Assembly (NCBI GenBank): GCA_035544515.1
Contig: DATKEG010000004.1
Span: forward strand, 1-54,887
DNA from: DATKEG01 sp035544515
GTDB lineage: Bacteria; Acidobacteriota; Vicinamibacteria; Fen-336
Length of the DNA stretch: 54,887 bases
Direction: 5' to 3'
Positions within the stretch are counted from its first letter, which is position 1. Each line of letters opens with the position of its first letter. A program made the translations under genes and the position numbers. The notes under the pieces are model-generated. The model saw only the letters and a list, made by a program, of their open reading frames with translations, ran no database searches and was not told where the DNA came from. Of this stretch, positions 1 through 8,226 are shown piece after piece.

Positions 1-918
1 GAGCAGAGCCTGGACCAGGTCAAGGGCAAGGGCGGCGTCTTCAAGGTCACGCACAACCTGCAGCGGAAGTTCGGGTCGGAGCGCGTGTTCAACGCTCCCC
101 TGGCCGAGGCCAACATCGTGGGCCGCGCCATCGGCATGGCCTTGCGCGGGCTCAAGCCCGTGGTCGAGATCCAGTTCTTCGACTACATCTGGCCCGCGTT
201 CATGCAGATGCGCAACGAGCTGCCCCTCATCCGCTGGCGCTCGAGCAACGCCTGGAAGTGCCCGGTGGTGATCCGCGTGACCTACGGCGGCTACCTGCAG
301 GGCGGCGCCATCTATCACAGCCAGTGCGGCGAGGTGCTCTTCACGCACACGCCGGGCCTGCGCGTGGTGATCCCCTCGACGGCCCCGGACGCGAACGGAC
401 TGCTGCGGACGGCCATCCGCGCCGACGACCCGGTGCTCTTCCTCGAGCACAAGCACCTCTACCGGCAGACGTACAACAAGGGGCCGTATCCCGGGCCGGA
501 CTACATGATCCCGTTCGGCCAGGCGGCGCGCCGCCGGGAAGGCGAACACGTCACGATCGTCACCTACGGAGCGCTCGTCCAGCGTGCGCTGGTGGCCGCC
601 CGCCAGGCCGAGGCCGAGGGCGTGTCCACCGAGATCCTGGACCTGCGCACGCTGTCCCCCTACGACTGGGAGGCGATCGCCACCAGCGTGCGGAAGACGG
701 GCCGCGTCATCGTGGCCCACGAGGACAGCCGGTCGTGGGGTTACGGCGCCGAGATCGCGGCCCGCATCGGCGAGGAGCTCTTCGAGTTCCTCGATGCGCC
801 GGTCCGCCGGATCGGCGCGCTCGACACGTTCGTGGGCTACAACCCGGTGCTCGAGAACACGATCCTGCCCCAGGTCTCCCACCTGGTCGACGCCATCCGG
901 GCGGTGCGCCGGTACTGA
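1..918 (+). CDS. Dehydrogenase E1 component, beta subunit (2-oxoacid dehydrogenase type), 5' end missing
   Basis: The reading frame is open from the first base, so the gene starts upstream and 305 codons are visible. The product resembles the beta subunit (or the beta half of a fused E1) of thiamine-diphosphate 2-oxoacid dehydrogenases, which decarboxylate pyruvate or branched-chain 2-oxoacids in a cytoplasmic multienzyme complex. The pyrimidine-binding domain shows FNAPLAEANIVGRAIGMA and VEIQFFDYIWPA. A transketolase C-terminal domain follows from about residue 180, with TIVTYGALVQRA and EDSRSWGYGAEIA. The usual beta subunit is about 325 residues, so little may be missing if it is not a fusion. 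The substrate cannot be fixed, because the alpha subunit and E2 lie outside the window. The next gene is on the opposite strand and converges on it. Confidence 0.85.
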   Translation, partial: EQSLDQVKGKGGVFKVTHNLQRKFGSERVFNAPLAEANIVGRAIGMALRGLKPVVEIQFFDYIWPAFMQMRNELPLIRWRSSNAWKCPVVIRVTYGGYLQGGAIYHSQCGEVLFTHTPGLRVVIPSTAPDANGLLRTAIRADDPVLFLEHKHLYRQTYNKGPYPGPDYMIPFGQAARRREGEHVTIVTYGALVQRALVAARQAEAEGVSTEILDLRTLSPYDWEAIATSVRKTGRVIVAHEDSRSWGYGAEIAARIGEELFEFLDAPVRRIGALDTFVGYNPVLENTILPQVSHLVDAIRAVRRY

Positions 919-939
919 AGCGATGCCAACCGGCGCCGC

Positions 940-1320
940 TCAGGGCTTCGACGTGCCCGCCCTTCCATAGCGGTCCTCCAGCCGCACCACGTCGTCCAGC
1001 TCCGGGGTCGAGACCTCGAGGATGTCGCAGTCCTCGAGGCCGGTCATGCGGTGCAGCGTGCCGGGCGTGATGTGGAAGACGTCGCCCGGCTTCATCTCGA
1101 TCCGCCGCAGCTCCCCGGCCTGGCCCGCCGGCCGCGTCTCGAAGAGGAGGCGCCCCGCCTGCAGCATGATCGTCTCGTCCTTGACGTGGTGGTACTGGAG
1201 GGACAGGCTCTCGCCGCGGCGCAGGTGGAGGATCTTGCCCACGTAGCGATCGGTGCGGGCCCACCACAGCTCGTGGCCCCAGGGCTTCTCCACCCGCTTC
1301 GGGATCTCGGACACGCTCAC
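940..1320 (-). CDS. Cupin protein, mannose-6-phosphate isomerase type II C-terminal-like
   Basis: A 126-residue single-domain cupin. It has the features of the C-terminal domain of type II phosphomannose isomerases: KPWGHELWW near the N terminus, LSLQYHHVKDE and KPGDVFHITPGTLHRM. These supply the usual cupin metal ligands (two His and Glu in motif 1, a His in motif 2). The GTG start overlaps the TGA stop of the EI gene by 4 nt (GTGA), so it is translated as the last gene of the PTS cluster. The family includes sugar-phosphate isomerases and stand-alone small-molecule-binding cupins. The substrate here is not evident; a hexose phosphate is a reasonable guess from the PTS context. Confidence 0.8.
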   Translation of the reverse strand: MSVSEIPKRVEKPWGHELWWARTDRYVGKILHLRRGESLSLQYHHVKDETIMLQAGRLLFETRPAGQAGELRRIEMKPGDVFHITPGTLHRMTGLEDCDILEVSTPELDDVVRLEDRYGRAGTSKP

Positions 1321-3083
1321 TCCTCCGCTTGCACGACGCCCTCCGGCCGGCCGTCCTCGGGCGGCGCGAGCGCGCCCGCGAATGCGCCCGCGAACAGCCC
1401 CTGCACCTCCTCCGCGGTGGACGCGGTCAGGGCGGCCAGCGCGGCCGCGCGGACCCGGCGTTCGCTCACGGAGCGGACGGCCTGCTTGACGCGGGGTATG
1501 GCCACCGGCGTGAGCGAGAGCTCGCGCACGCCGAGGCCCACGAGCACCAGCGCGTGCAGCGGCTCCGCCGCCATCTCTCCGCACACGGACACCGGCACCT
1601 GACCGGCGTCCGCGCTCTCCACCACGTGCCGGATCACGCGCAGGACGGCGGGATGCAGCGGCTGGTAGTGCGCGGACACGCGCGGGTCCACGCGGTCGGC
1701 CGCCAGCAGGTACTGCACGAGGTCGTTCGTGCCGATGCTGAAGAAGTCCACGTCGGGCAGGAGCAGGTCCGCGGTGAGCGCGGCGCTCGGGACTTCGAGG
1801 TTCACGCCGATCGGCAGCTTTCCGGCCATCACCTGCCCCTCCGACGCCAGGACGCCGCGCACTTCCTCCAGCAGGTCGAGGGCCTCGCGCAGGTCGGTGC
1901 CGCCCGAGATGAAGGGCAACATCAGGCGGAGGGGGCCGTGCGCCGAGGCGCGCAGCAGCGCGCGGAGCTGCGCCCGGAACGCGTCGGGCGCGTGCCGCAG
2001 CAGCCGCAGCCCGCGCTCGCCCAGGGCGGGGTTGGGGCTGCTCGGTCCACCCGTGGGCAGGTCCTCGGGCCCGAGGTCGAAGGCGCGCACGGTGACGGAG
2101 TGCGGGCTCATGTGCTCCAGGAGCTGGCGATAGACCTCGTATTGCCGCTCCTCCGTGGGCCATTGCCGCGAGCGGCCGAGGAGGTACTCGGAGCGGAAGA
2201 GCCCGATGCCCTCCGCGCCATGGCGGCGGGCCGTGGCGGCCTCGTCCGGGAACTCGGCGTTGGCGCGGAGGCGGACGACGACGCCGTCGCGCGTCTGGGC
2301 GGGCAGCGCACGCATGTCCTGCAGGCGCGCGTCCTCGCGGCGCTCGCGGTCCTGCGCCGCCCGCATGCCTTCGAGCAGCGGACCGGTGGGCCTCACGAGC
2401 AGGCGCCCACGCGTGCCGTCCACCACCACCTGCGTCCCGGGCGCGATGCGGCGCGTGGCGTCCCCCAACCCCACCACCGCGGGCACGCCGAAGGAGCGGG
2501 CCAGGATGGAGGTGTGGTGGGTGGCCGAGCCGGAGTCGGTGGCCACGCCCAGGACGCGCGCCCAGTCCAGCTCGGCCAGGTCCGACGGCGTGAGCCCGCT
2601 CGCCACCAGGATGTATTGGCCCGGCAGGCGGGAGAGCGAGGGAGCGCCCGGGGAGCCCCCGAGGTTGATCTGCACGCGACCCAGCAGGTCGTCGAGGTCG
2701 CCCCTGGTCTCGCGCAGGTAGGGATCCGTGAACTCGTCGAACATGCCTTGGAGCTGCTCCGCCACCGAGCGCACGGCCCACTCGCCGTTGACGCGCTCCT
2801 GCCGGATGAGCGACACCAGGCGGTCCACGAGGAGCGGGTCCTCGAGCATCAAGAGGTGCGCGTCGAAGATGTAGGCGTGCGGCCCGCCGGAGGCCGCCAG
2901 GCGGCCCTTGATGGCCTGGATCTGCCGCCGCGACTGCTCCAGCGCACCCTTGACGCGCTGCACCTCCGGCTCGACCGCTTCGGGCGGCAGCGGCAGCCGG
3001 AAGACGGGTACGGCCTCGCGCTCCACGATGAGCGCCTCGCCCACGGCGATCCCCGGCGAGACCCCGATGCCTTTCAGCTCCAC
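1317..3083 (-). CDS. ptsI: Phosphoenolpyruvate-protein phosphotransferase (PTS enzyme I)
   Basis: The 588 residues match the usual length of enzyme I (about 570-590). The protein takes phosphate from PEP onto a histidine and passes it to HPr in the cytoplasm. The N-terminal HPr-binding and swivel domains contain SATHHTSILARS, whose second His (residue 190) aligns with the phosphorylated His of Escherichia coli EI. The C-terminal PEP-binding barrel shows GIGLFRSEYL, FSIGTNDLVQYLLAADR and VSVCGEMAAEP, the last carrying the proton-donor Cys. It lies 25 bp after HPr and overlaps the following cupin by 4 nt. No EIIB, EIIC or EIID gene is present nearby, so this EI probably serves a regulatory rather than sugar-transporting PTS. 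Confidence 0.95.
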   Translation of the reverse strand: MELKGIGVSPGIAVGEALIVEREAVPVFRLPLPPEAVEPEVQRVKGALEQSRRQIQAIKGRLAASGGPHAYIFDAHLLMLEDPLLVDRLVSLIRQERVNGEWAVRSVAEQLQGMFDEFTDPYLRETRGDLDDLLGRVQINLGGSPGAPSLSRLPGQYILVASGLTPSDLAELDWARVLGVATDSGSATHHTSILARSFGVPAVVGLGDATRRIAPGTQVVVDGTRGRLLVRPTGPLLEGMRAAQDRERREDARLQDMRALPAQTRDGVVVRLRANAEFPDEAATARRHGAEGIGLFRSEYLLGRSRQWPTEERQYEVYRQLLEHMSPHSVTVRAFDLGPEDLPTGGPSSPNPALGERGLRLLRHAPDAFRAQLRALLRASAHGPLRLMLPFISGGTDLREALDLLEEVRGVLASEGQVMAGKLPIGVNLEVPSAALTADLLLPDVDFFSIGTNDLVQYLLAADRVDPRVSAHYQPLHPAVLRVIRHVVESADAGQVPVSVCGEMAAEPLHALVLVGLGVRELSLTPVAIPRVKQAVRSVSERRVRAAALAALTASTAEEVQGLFAGAFAGALAPPEDGRPEGVVQAEE

Positions 3084-3108
3084 TGTTCTCGCGCCGCGCC
3101 CGCCATGG

Positions 3109-3378
3109 TCACGCTTCCTCTCCGAAGCCGCCCTCCACCAGGGCGGCCAGGGCCTCGACCGCCTCCGTCTCGTCCACGCCCTCCGCGCCCACCTCGAGCA
3201 GGCTGCCCTGCGAGGCGGCCAGGAGCAGGATACCCAGGATGGACTTGCCGTCCATCGTCTTGCCCCGCCCCGTCAGCGTGATCCGCGAGCGGAATCGATT
3301 CGCCGTGTGCACGAAACGCGCCGCGGCGCGCGCGTGAAGGCCCAGCCGGTTCCGTATCGTGACCGCGCGCCGTATCAA
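3109..3378 (-). CDS. HPr family phosphocarrier protein
   Basis: An 89-residue HPr. The active-site motif GLHARAAARFV places the phospho-accepting His at residue 15, and GKSILGIL places the regulatory Ser at residue 46, exactly as in classical HPr. Alanine replaces the usual Pro after HAR. Ser46 is the substrate of HPr kinase/phosphorylase, which is encoded upstream in the same cluster, so both phosphorylation routes look intact. The TTG start is chosen because it gives His15 numbering and overlaps the TGA of the EIIA gene (TTGA), in line with neighbouring couplings. It accepts phosphate from EI and passes it to the EIIA protein encoded just upstream. Confidence 0.93.
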   Translation of the reverse strand: MIRRAVTIRNRLGLHARAAARFVHTANRFRSRITLTGRGKTMDGKSILGILLLAASQGSLLEVGAEGVDETEAVEALAALVEGGFGEEA

Positions 3379-3773
3379 CCGGGCTTCTTCTCCAGCACCT
3401 CGCTCGCCACGTAGATCGCGTCCTTCCCCTGGTCGCGGATGACCCGCGCCACCTCGAGCAGGTCGCCCTCCCGCAGCCCGCTGAGCTTGATGAGCATGGG
3501 GAGGTTCACGCCGGTGACGATCTCGACCTTCTCGGAGAGGAACGGGAGGGTGACGTTGGTGGGCGTGCCGCCGAACATGTCGGTGAGCACGAGGGCGCCC
3601 GCCTCCCCCACCTCGCCCAGCGCGCGTTCGATGGCCTCACGCGCCACCGACATGTCGTCGGCCCAGCCGATGGAGACGGCGGCGATGCGCGGGGTCTCGC
3701 CCACGATCTGACGCGCCGCGTTGACCAGCTCGGCCGCGAGCTGCCCGTGCGTCACGACCACGATGCCGATCAT
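3375..3773 (-). CDS. PTS EIIA component, mannose/fructose (AgaF/ManX) class
   Basis: A 132-residue single-domain EIIA of the mannose superfamily. It starts MIGIVVVTHGQLAAEL with the phospho-accepting His at residue 9, and has ALVLTDMFGGTPTNV, typical of the fold. In sugar-transporting systems EIIA is followed by EIIB, C and D, and none are here. The ATG overlaps the rapZ stop (ATGA) and its own stop overlaps the HPr start (TTGA). A solitary EIIA-Man beside HprK, HPr, EI and RapZ resembles regulatory PTS clusters in which EIIA, not a permease, is the endpoint of the phosphorelay. The target is unknown. Confidence 0.9.
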   Translation of the reverse strand: MIGIVVVTHGQLAAELVNAARQIVGETPRIAAVSIGWADDMSVAREAIERALGEVGEAGALVLTDMFGGTPTNVTLPFLSEKVEIVTGVNLPMLIKLSGLREGDLLEVARVIRDQGKDAIYVASEVLEKKPG

Positions 3774-4666
3774 GATTGCCTCAGGTCCCGGTGCCGCACC
3801 CGCACGGGGAAGCCCTTGCCGGAGAGGTAGGCGGCCAGCTCGTTGGCGATCATCACCGAGCGGTGACGACCGCCGGTGCAGCCGATGCCCACGGTCAGGT
3901 AGCTCTTGCCCTCGCGGACGTAGCGCGGCAGCACGTAATCCAGGAAGGAATGCAACTTGTCGAGGAACGAGTCGGTGTCCTCCTGGCGCCTCATGTAGCG
4001 GACGACCGCCGGGTCGCCGCCCGTCAGGGGCTTGAGGCGCGGCACGAAGTTGGGGTTGGGCAGGAAGCGGACGTCGAAGACCAGGTCCGCCTCCGAGGGC
4101 ACCCCGTATTTGTAGCCGAAAGACATCACGCCCAGGACCAGGGGCGCGGCCTGGCGGCGCACGTCGTAGTGCTCCTTGATGTACTCGCGCAGGCCGTGCA
4201 CCGTGTAGTCGGACGTGTCGAGGATCATGTCCGCGATCTTGCGGATGGGGCGCAGCGCCTCGCGCTCCTCGCGTATGCCCTCGATGGCGGGCTGGTTGAT
4301 GGCCAGGGGGTGCGGCCGGCGGGTCTCGCTGAAGCGCCGCACGAGCGCCTTCTCCTCCGCCTCCAGGAAGAGCAGGCTGACCGCCACGCCCTTGCCCCGG
4401 AGCTGCCGGAAGACGTGCGGAAACTGCTTCAGGAACTCGCGCTCGCGCATGTCCACGACCAGGGCCGAGCGGTGCAGGTCCTCCGAGCCCTGGAGCATCT
4501 CCGCGAAGCGCGGGATGAGCGCCGAGGGCAGGTTGTCCACGCAGAACCAGCCGATGTCCTCGAGCGCGCGGGCCACGTTGGTCTTCCCGGAGCCGCTCAG
4601 CCCCGTGATGATGAGGATCTGGGGCTGCCGCTCGGCCCGGTCCCACTTCTTGCGGTGGTGGGCCAT
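3770..4666 (-). CDS. rapZ: RNase adapter / nucleotide-binding protein RapZ (YvcJ family)
   Basis: About 298 residues from the chosen ATG (MAHHRKKWDRAERQ), close to the family norm of about 285; an upstream in-frame start would add 35 low-complexity residues. The P-loop GLSGSGKT lies near residue 20 and is followed by LEDIGWFCVDNLP. The C-terminal domain carries GIGCTGGRHRSVMIANELA, the conserved sensor-like motif. In enterobacteria RapZ guides RNase E to the sRNA GlmZ and senses glucosamine-6-phosphate; elsewhere YvcJ-like proteins bind nucleotides with less certain roles. Neighbours are hprK (58 bp upstream) and EIIA (4-nt overlap), an arrangement akin to the rpoN-ptsN-rapZ operon of proteobacteria. 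Confidence 0.92.
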   Translation of the reverse strand: MAHHRKKWDRAERQPQILIITGLSGSGKTNVARALEDIGWFCVDNLPSALIPRFAEMLQGSEDLHRSALVVDMREREFLKQFPHVFRQLRGKGVAVSLLFLEAEEKALVRRFSETRRPHPLAINQPAIEGIREEREALRPIRKIADMILDTSDYTVHGLREYIKEHYDVRRQAAPLVLGVMSFGYKYGVPSEADLVFDVRFLPNPNFVPRLKPLTGGDPAVVRYMRRQEDTDSFLDKLHSFLDYVLPRYVREGKSYLTVGIGCTGGRHRSVMIANELAAYLSGKGFPVRVRHRDLRQS

Positions 4667-4724
4667 GGTCCGGGCTTCCCGGCGTGTGGCGCCCCGCGAG
4701 CGCTGCGCCGCGCGCCGGGACCGC

Positions 4725-5750
4725 TCAGCCACGGCGCCTCCGCGGGGGGCGGCTCCGGCGGGCGACGGCACGGGGAGTGGGCGGCCCCTCTTCCCGGCCG
4801 CCGCCTTCGAGCATCTGGTCCACGCGCTCCGCGAAGCGGCGCGCCGCGTCGTAGCCGCGCGTCTTGAGGAGCTGGTTCCGCGCGGCCACCTCCACCAGCA
4901 GCGTCAGGTTGCGGCCCGGCGCCACCGGCATGCGGATGAGCGGCACGTCCAGCCCCAGGACGGCGTATTTCTCCTCGCGGAGGCCGAGGCGGTCGTATTC
5001 CCGGCCCGCCTCCCAGCGTTCGAGGCTCACCACCAGCTCGATGCGCTTGGACAGGCGGATGGACGACACGCCGTAGAGGTCCTTGATGTTGATGACGCCC
5101 AGGCCGCGCAGCTCCATGTGGTACCGGGTCAGCTCCGGGGAGCCGCCCTCCAGCGCCTCCCCCATGCGCTTGATCTCCACCACGTCGTCCGAGACCAGGC
5201 GATGTCCGCGGTCGATGAGGTCGAGCGCGCATTCGGACTTGCCGATGCCGCTCTCCCCCACGATGAGCACGCCCAGCCCGAACACGTCCACCAGCACGGA
5301 ATGCAGGTGCATGCGCAGGGCCAGCCGCTCGTCGAGGAACGCGGAGAGCTGCTTGATGAACGGCGTGGAGTCGATGGCCGTGAGCAGCAGGGGGATGCCC
5401 CGGGCCTGGCACTCCGACTTGAGCTCCGGCGGCGGCGCCAGTCCCTTGGTCACGATGAAGCAGGTGATCCGGCAGCGGCCCAGCCGTCCCAGCACCGCCC
5501 GCCGGCGCGCCGGGGTGAGCGTGCGCAGGAAACCCAGCTCGCTGCTGCCCATGATCTGCACCCGGCCGTACCGGATGTAGTCGGTGAAGCCGGTGAGGGC
5601 CAGGCCCGGCCGCTGCACCCGCGAGAGCTGGATGGCGCGGTCGAGGCCGGCCCGCCCGGCGGCGAGCCGCAGCCGCAGCGCGGCCTCCGGGGCGAGCAGG
5701 TCCCGCACGGCCAGGCCGGTCTCGGCGGCCGCCGCCGGAGACGGGGGCAA
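4725..5750 (-). CDS. hprK: HPr kinase/phosphorylase
   Basis: About 341 residues from a TTG codon preceded by GAGG; a GTG at 5708 (VRDLLAPE) is an alternative that also matches known N termini. The N-terminal domain contains FTDYIRYGRVQIMGSSELGF. The catalytic domain has the P-loop GESGIGKSECALDL and the HprK signature ELRGLGVINIKDLYG, then PVAPGRNLTLLVEVAARN. The enzyme phosphorylates and dephosphorylates HPr on Ser46 in the cytoplasm, and the HPr gene in this cluster has that Ser. The C terminus carries an extra basic, proline-rich tail (RSRPPRRRRG). It lies between an hpf-like fragment and rapZ, downstream of rpoN. Confidence 0.93.
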   Translation of the reverse strand: MPPSPAAAAETGLAVRDLLAPEAALRLRLAAGRAGLDRAIQLSRVQRPGLALTGFTDYIRYGRVQIMGSSELGFLRTLTPARRRAVLGRLGRCRITCFIVTKGLAPPPELKSECQARGIPLLLTAIDSTPFIKQLSAFLDERLALRMHLHSVLVDVFGLGVLIVGESGIGKSECALDLIDRGHRLVSDDVVEIKRMGEALEGGSPELTRYHMELRGLGVINIKDLYGVSSIRLSKRIELVVSLERWEAGREYDRLGLREEKYAVLGLDVPLIRMPVAPGRNLTLLVEVAARNQLLKTRGYDAARRFAERVDQMLEGGGREEGPPTPRAVARRSRPPRRRRG

Positions 5751-5755
5751 GGGCC

Positions 5756-5890
5756 TCAGGCCTCGCGCTCGACGAGCGAAGGGCGGCCGCTCTCCCGCAG
5801 CCTCCGCGAGAGATTCCGCAACCTGCTCTCGGCCGCCGCGCGCAGCCGCGGAGGCACGTCCGTCTGCCGGCCCGTGAACCCGACCTGCAT
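5756..5890 (-). pseudogene. Truncated HPF/RaiA-like ORF (N-terminal part only)
   Basis: A 44-codon ORF reading MQVGFTGRQTDVPPRLRAAA and then an Arg-rich helix-like stretch before TGA. The start resembles the first beta strand and helix of ribosome hibernation promoting factor, but the usual 95-180 residues are cut to 44, and the remaining strands are not found in the other frames before hprK. The position between rpoN and the PTS genes is exactly where hpf sits in the proteobacterial rpoN operon. It could be a remnant with its 3' part deleted, or a genuinely shortened peptide. An AGGGAGGTGG-type ribosome-binding sequence (rc of 5893-5902) precedes the ATG, so it may still be translated. Confidence 0.55.
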
Positions 5891-5935
5891 GAGCCACCTC
5901 CCTGTCTCGCGGCGCCCGGCCGGGCGCGCCCGTCG

Positions 5936-7363
5936 TCAGTGAACCGACTTGCGAAGGTTGGAGGGCGGGATGCGGAGCTCCTCACGGTACTTGGCCACCG
6001 TGCGGCGCGCCAGGGGCAGCCCGTCGCCGCCCAGGAGCTCGGCGATGCGCGAGTCCGAGAGCGGGTGCGACTGGTCCTCGCCCTCGATCATCTTCTTGAT
6101 CTTGTCCTTGATCGTCACCGAGCTGATGGCCTCGCCCATGCTGGAGGTGATGCCGCTGTGGAAGAAGAAGCGCAGCTCGAACACGCCGCGCGGCGTGTGC
6201 ATGTACTTGTTGGCCACCACCCGCGAGACGGTGGACTCGTGCATCCCGATGTCGGTGGCCACGTCGCGGAGCACGAGCGGCCGCAGGTGCTCGATGCCGT
6301 GCTCGAGGAAGCCGCGCTGATGCCGCACGATGGAGTCCGCGACCTTGTAGATGGTGCGCTGGCGCTGGTCCACGCTCTTGAGGAGCCAGAGCGCGCTGCG
6401 CAGCTTCTCCTTGACGTAGTTGCGCGTCTCCTCCGAGCCCGACTCCTTGACGTCGAGCATCCTCTTGTAGGTGGGGCTGATGCGCAGCTTGGGCAGCCCG
6501 TCGTCGTTGAGGACGATCTTGAACTCCTCCCCGTCCTTCACCACGAAGACGTCCGGGATGACGTAGGTGGACCGGTCCGGGCAGTACTTGAGGCCCGGCT
6601 TGGGATCGAGGCGCTTGATGATCTCGAGGTGGTGCGACACCTCGTCCGGGCTGAGCCCCATCTGCCGCCCGATCTCCGGATACTGGTGGCTCTGGAGCTG
6701 CTTCATGTGGTCGCGCACCATCAGGTCCGTGGGCGAGTCCTCCAGTCCCAGGTGGCGCAGCTGCAGCCGCAGGCACTCGGTGAGGTCCCGCGCGGCCACG
6801 CCCGGAGGATCGAGCAACTGCACGACCTGAAGGGCCTTCTCCACCTCCTCGGGGGCGTAGGGGCCGAGGTTCGCGATCTCCTCCACGGAGGCGCGCAGCA
6901 TCCCGTCCTCGTCCACGTTCTGGATGATGACGTCGCCGATCTCCAGCACCAGCTCGTCCGAGACCGACATGTGGAGCTGCCAGAGCAGGTGGTCGTAGAG
7001 GTCGGGCTTCTCCGTGAGCGTGTTCTCGATGGGCGGCAGCTCGGGGATCTCGGAGCTGCGCGTGCGGCGGTGGTCGCGGTCGTCGAGGTAGTCCTCGAAG
7101 AACTTCTCGACGTCGATCTCCTTGAGGGGATCCAGACGCTCGGCGTCGTCCTTGGCCTCCTCCTGCGACATCTCGTCCACGGACATCGTCTCCTGCGCGG
7201 GCACCTCCTCCAGGAGCGGGTTCTCCATCACCTCCTGCTCCAGCACCTCGGCCAGCTCCAGGGTGGTCAGGGGCAGGAGCTTGATGGCCTGCTGGAGCGA
7301 AGGGGTGAGGATCAGCCTCTGGGAGAGGCGGTGCGACAGGCCCAGCTTCTGTTGGATGGCCAA
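5936..7363 (-). CDS. rpoN: RNA polymerase sigma-54 factor
   Basis: The 475 residues are a standard length. The activator-interacting region I is clear (QKLGLSHRLSQRLILTPSLQQAI). An acidic region II follows (about residues 60-110), then the core-binding and HTH regions with STVSRVVANKYMHTPRG. The RpoN box ends the protein as ARRTVAKYREELRIPPS, the -24 recognition motif. The start is TTG; no better in-frame start is seen. It lies 62 bp after lptB and before the hpf-like ORF and hprK, the conserved lptB-rpoN-hpf-pts order. No obvious -24/-12 promoter was recognised in the window by eye. Confidence 0.96.
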   Translation of the reverse strand: MAIQQKLGLSHRLSQRLILTPSLQQAIKLLPLTTLELAEVLEQEVMENPLLEEVPAQETMSVDEMSQEEAKDDAERLDPLKEIDVEKFFEDYLDDRDHRRTRSSEIPELPPIENTLTEKPDLYDHLLWQLHMSVSDELVLEIGDVIIQNVDEDGMLRASVEEIANLGPYAPEEVEKALQVVQLLDPPGVAARDLTECLRLQLRHLGLEDSPTDLMVRDHMKQLQSHQYPEIGRQMGLSPDEVSHHLEIIKRLDPKPGLKYCPDRSTYVIPDVFVVKDGEEFKIVLNDDGLPKLRISPTYKRMLDVKESGSEETRNYVKEKLRSALWLLKSVDQRQRTIYKVADSIVRHQRGFLEHGIEHLRPLVLRDVATDIGMHESTVSRVVANKYMHTPRGVFELRFFFHSGITSSMGEAISSVTIKDKIKKMIEGEDQSHPLSDSRIAELLGGDGLPLARRTVAKYREELRIPPSNLRKSVH

Positions 7364-7425
7364 GGTCAGGGCAACTCGAAGCTGTTCATGGGCCGGAGGG
7401 ACGTTGGCACGTAACGGAACCTCGC

Positions 7426-8226
7426 TCAGGTTTCACGGCTACGCTCGTCGAGCCGAAACGCCTCGCCGAGGTAGACCCTGCGGACCTCCTCGTCGGAGGC
7501 CAGCTGGGCCGGAGTTCCGGACCGGAACACCACGCCCTCCCTGAGGATATAAGCGCGGTCCGTGATTTTCAAGGTCTCGCGGACGTTGTGATCCGTGATC
7601 AGCACGCCGATTCCACGCGTTTTGAGGTGCCCGATGATCTTCTGGATGTCGATCACGGCGAGGGGGTCGATGCCCGCGAACGGCTCGTCGAGCAGGATGA
7701 AGGAGGGCGTGGTGGCCAGGGCGCGGCAGATCTCGAGCCGGCGCCTCTCCCCGCCCGAAAGCGTGTAGGCGGGCTGGCGGGCCATGGCCAGGATGCCCAG
7801 CTCCTCCAGCAGGGCGCGGGTGCGGGCGCGCCGCTCGCCGGGGGCCAGGTCGAGCGTCTCGAGTATGGCGAGCACGTTCTGCTCGACGGTCAGCTTCCGG
7901 AACACGCTCGCTTCCTGGGGAAGGTAGCCGATGCCGGCGCGCGCGCGCTGGTACATGGGCAGGGCGGTGATGTCGCTCGGTCCCAGGAACACCTGGCCGC
8001 TGTCCGGCCGCGTGAGGCCGACCACCATGTAGAACGTCGTGGTCTTCCCCGCGCCGTTCGGTCCGAGCAGTCCCACCACCTCCCCGGTGTGGATCTCCAG
8101 GTTGACGTGCTGCACCACCAGCCGGCGGCCGTACGACTTGGTCAGGGCGCGCGCCTGCAGGACGGAGCGCGGCGGGCTGGCCGGACGGGGTGGGCGGAGC
8201 GTGCCGGGGACCGGCTCCGCGCTCAC
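7426..8226 (-). CDS. lptB: LPS export ABC transporter ATP-binding protein LptB
   Basis: 266 residues, the LptB type of ABC ATPase. Walker A is GPNGAGKTTTFYMVVGL, the signature is TLSGGERRRLEICRAL, and Walker B is FILLDEPFAGIDP with an H-loop in ITDHNVRETL. LptB drives LPS extraction from the inner membrane with LptF/G and hands it to LptC and LptA. The GTG start overlaps the stop of the upstream LptC/LptA-type gene by 4 nt (GTGA), giving a slightly long N terminus (about 22 residues before LQARALTKSYG). A start nearer the ABC domain would need a non-standard codon. The next gene is rpoN. Confidence 0.95.
   Translation of the reverse strand: MSAEPVPGTLRPPRPASPPRSVLQARALTKSYGRRLVVQHVNLEIHTGEVVGLLGPNGAGKTTTFYMVVGLTRPDSGQVFLGPSDITALPMYQRARAGIGYLPQEASVFRKLTVEQNVLAILETLDLAPGERRARTRALLEELGILAMARQPAYTLSGGERRRLEICRALATTPSFILLDEPFAGIDPLAVIDIQKIIGHLKTRGIGVLITDHNVRETLKITDRAYILREGVVFRSGTPAQLASDEEVRRVYLGEAFRLDERSRET

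Noticed and set aside
940..2781. A 613-codon frame that includes the cupin at its end
   Set aside because: Only the last 126 residues are protein-like; the upstream part is a shadow of ptsI, and the GTGA start fits better.
7395..7425. TTGGCACGTAACGG near rpoN as a sigma-54 -24/-12 promoter
   Set aside because: The TGGCACG half matches, but the -12 element (TTGC) is missing and the orientation does not serve a gene.
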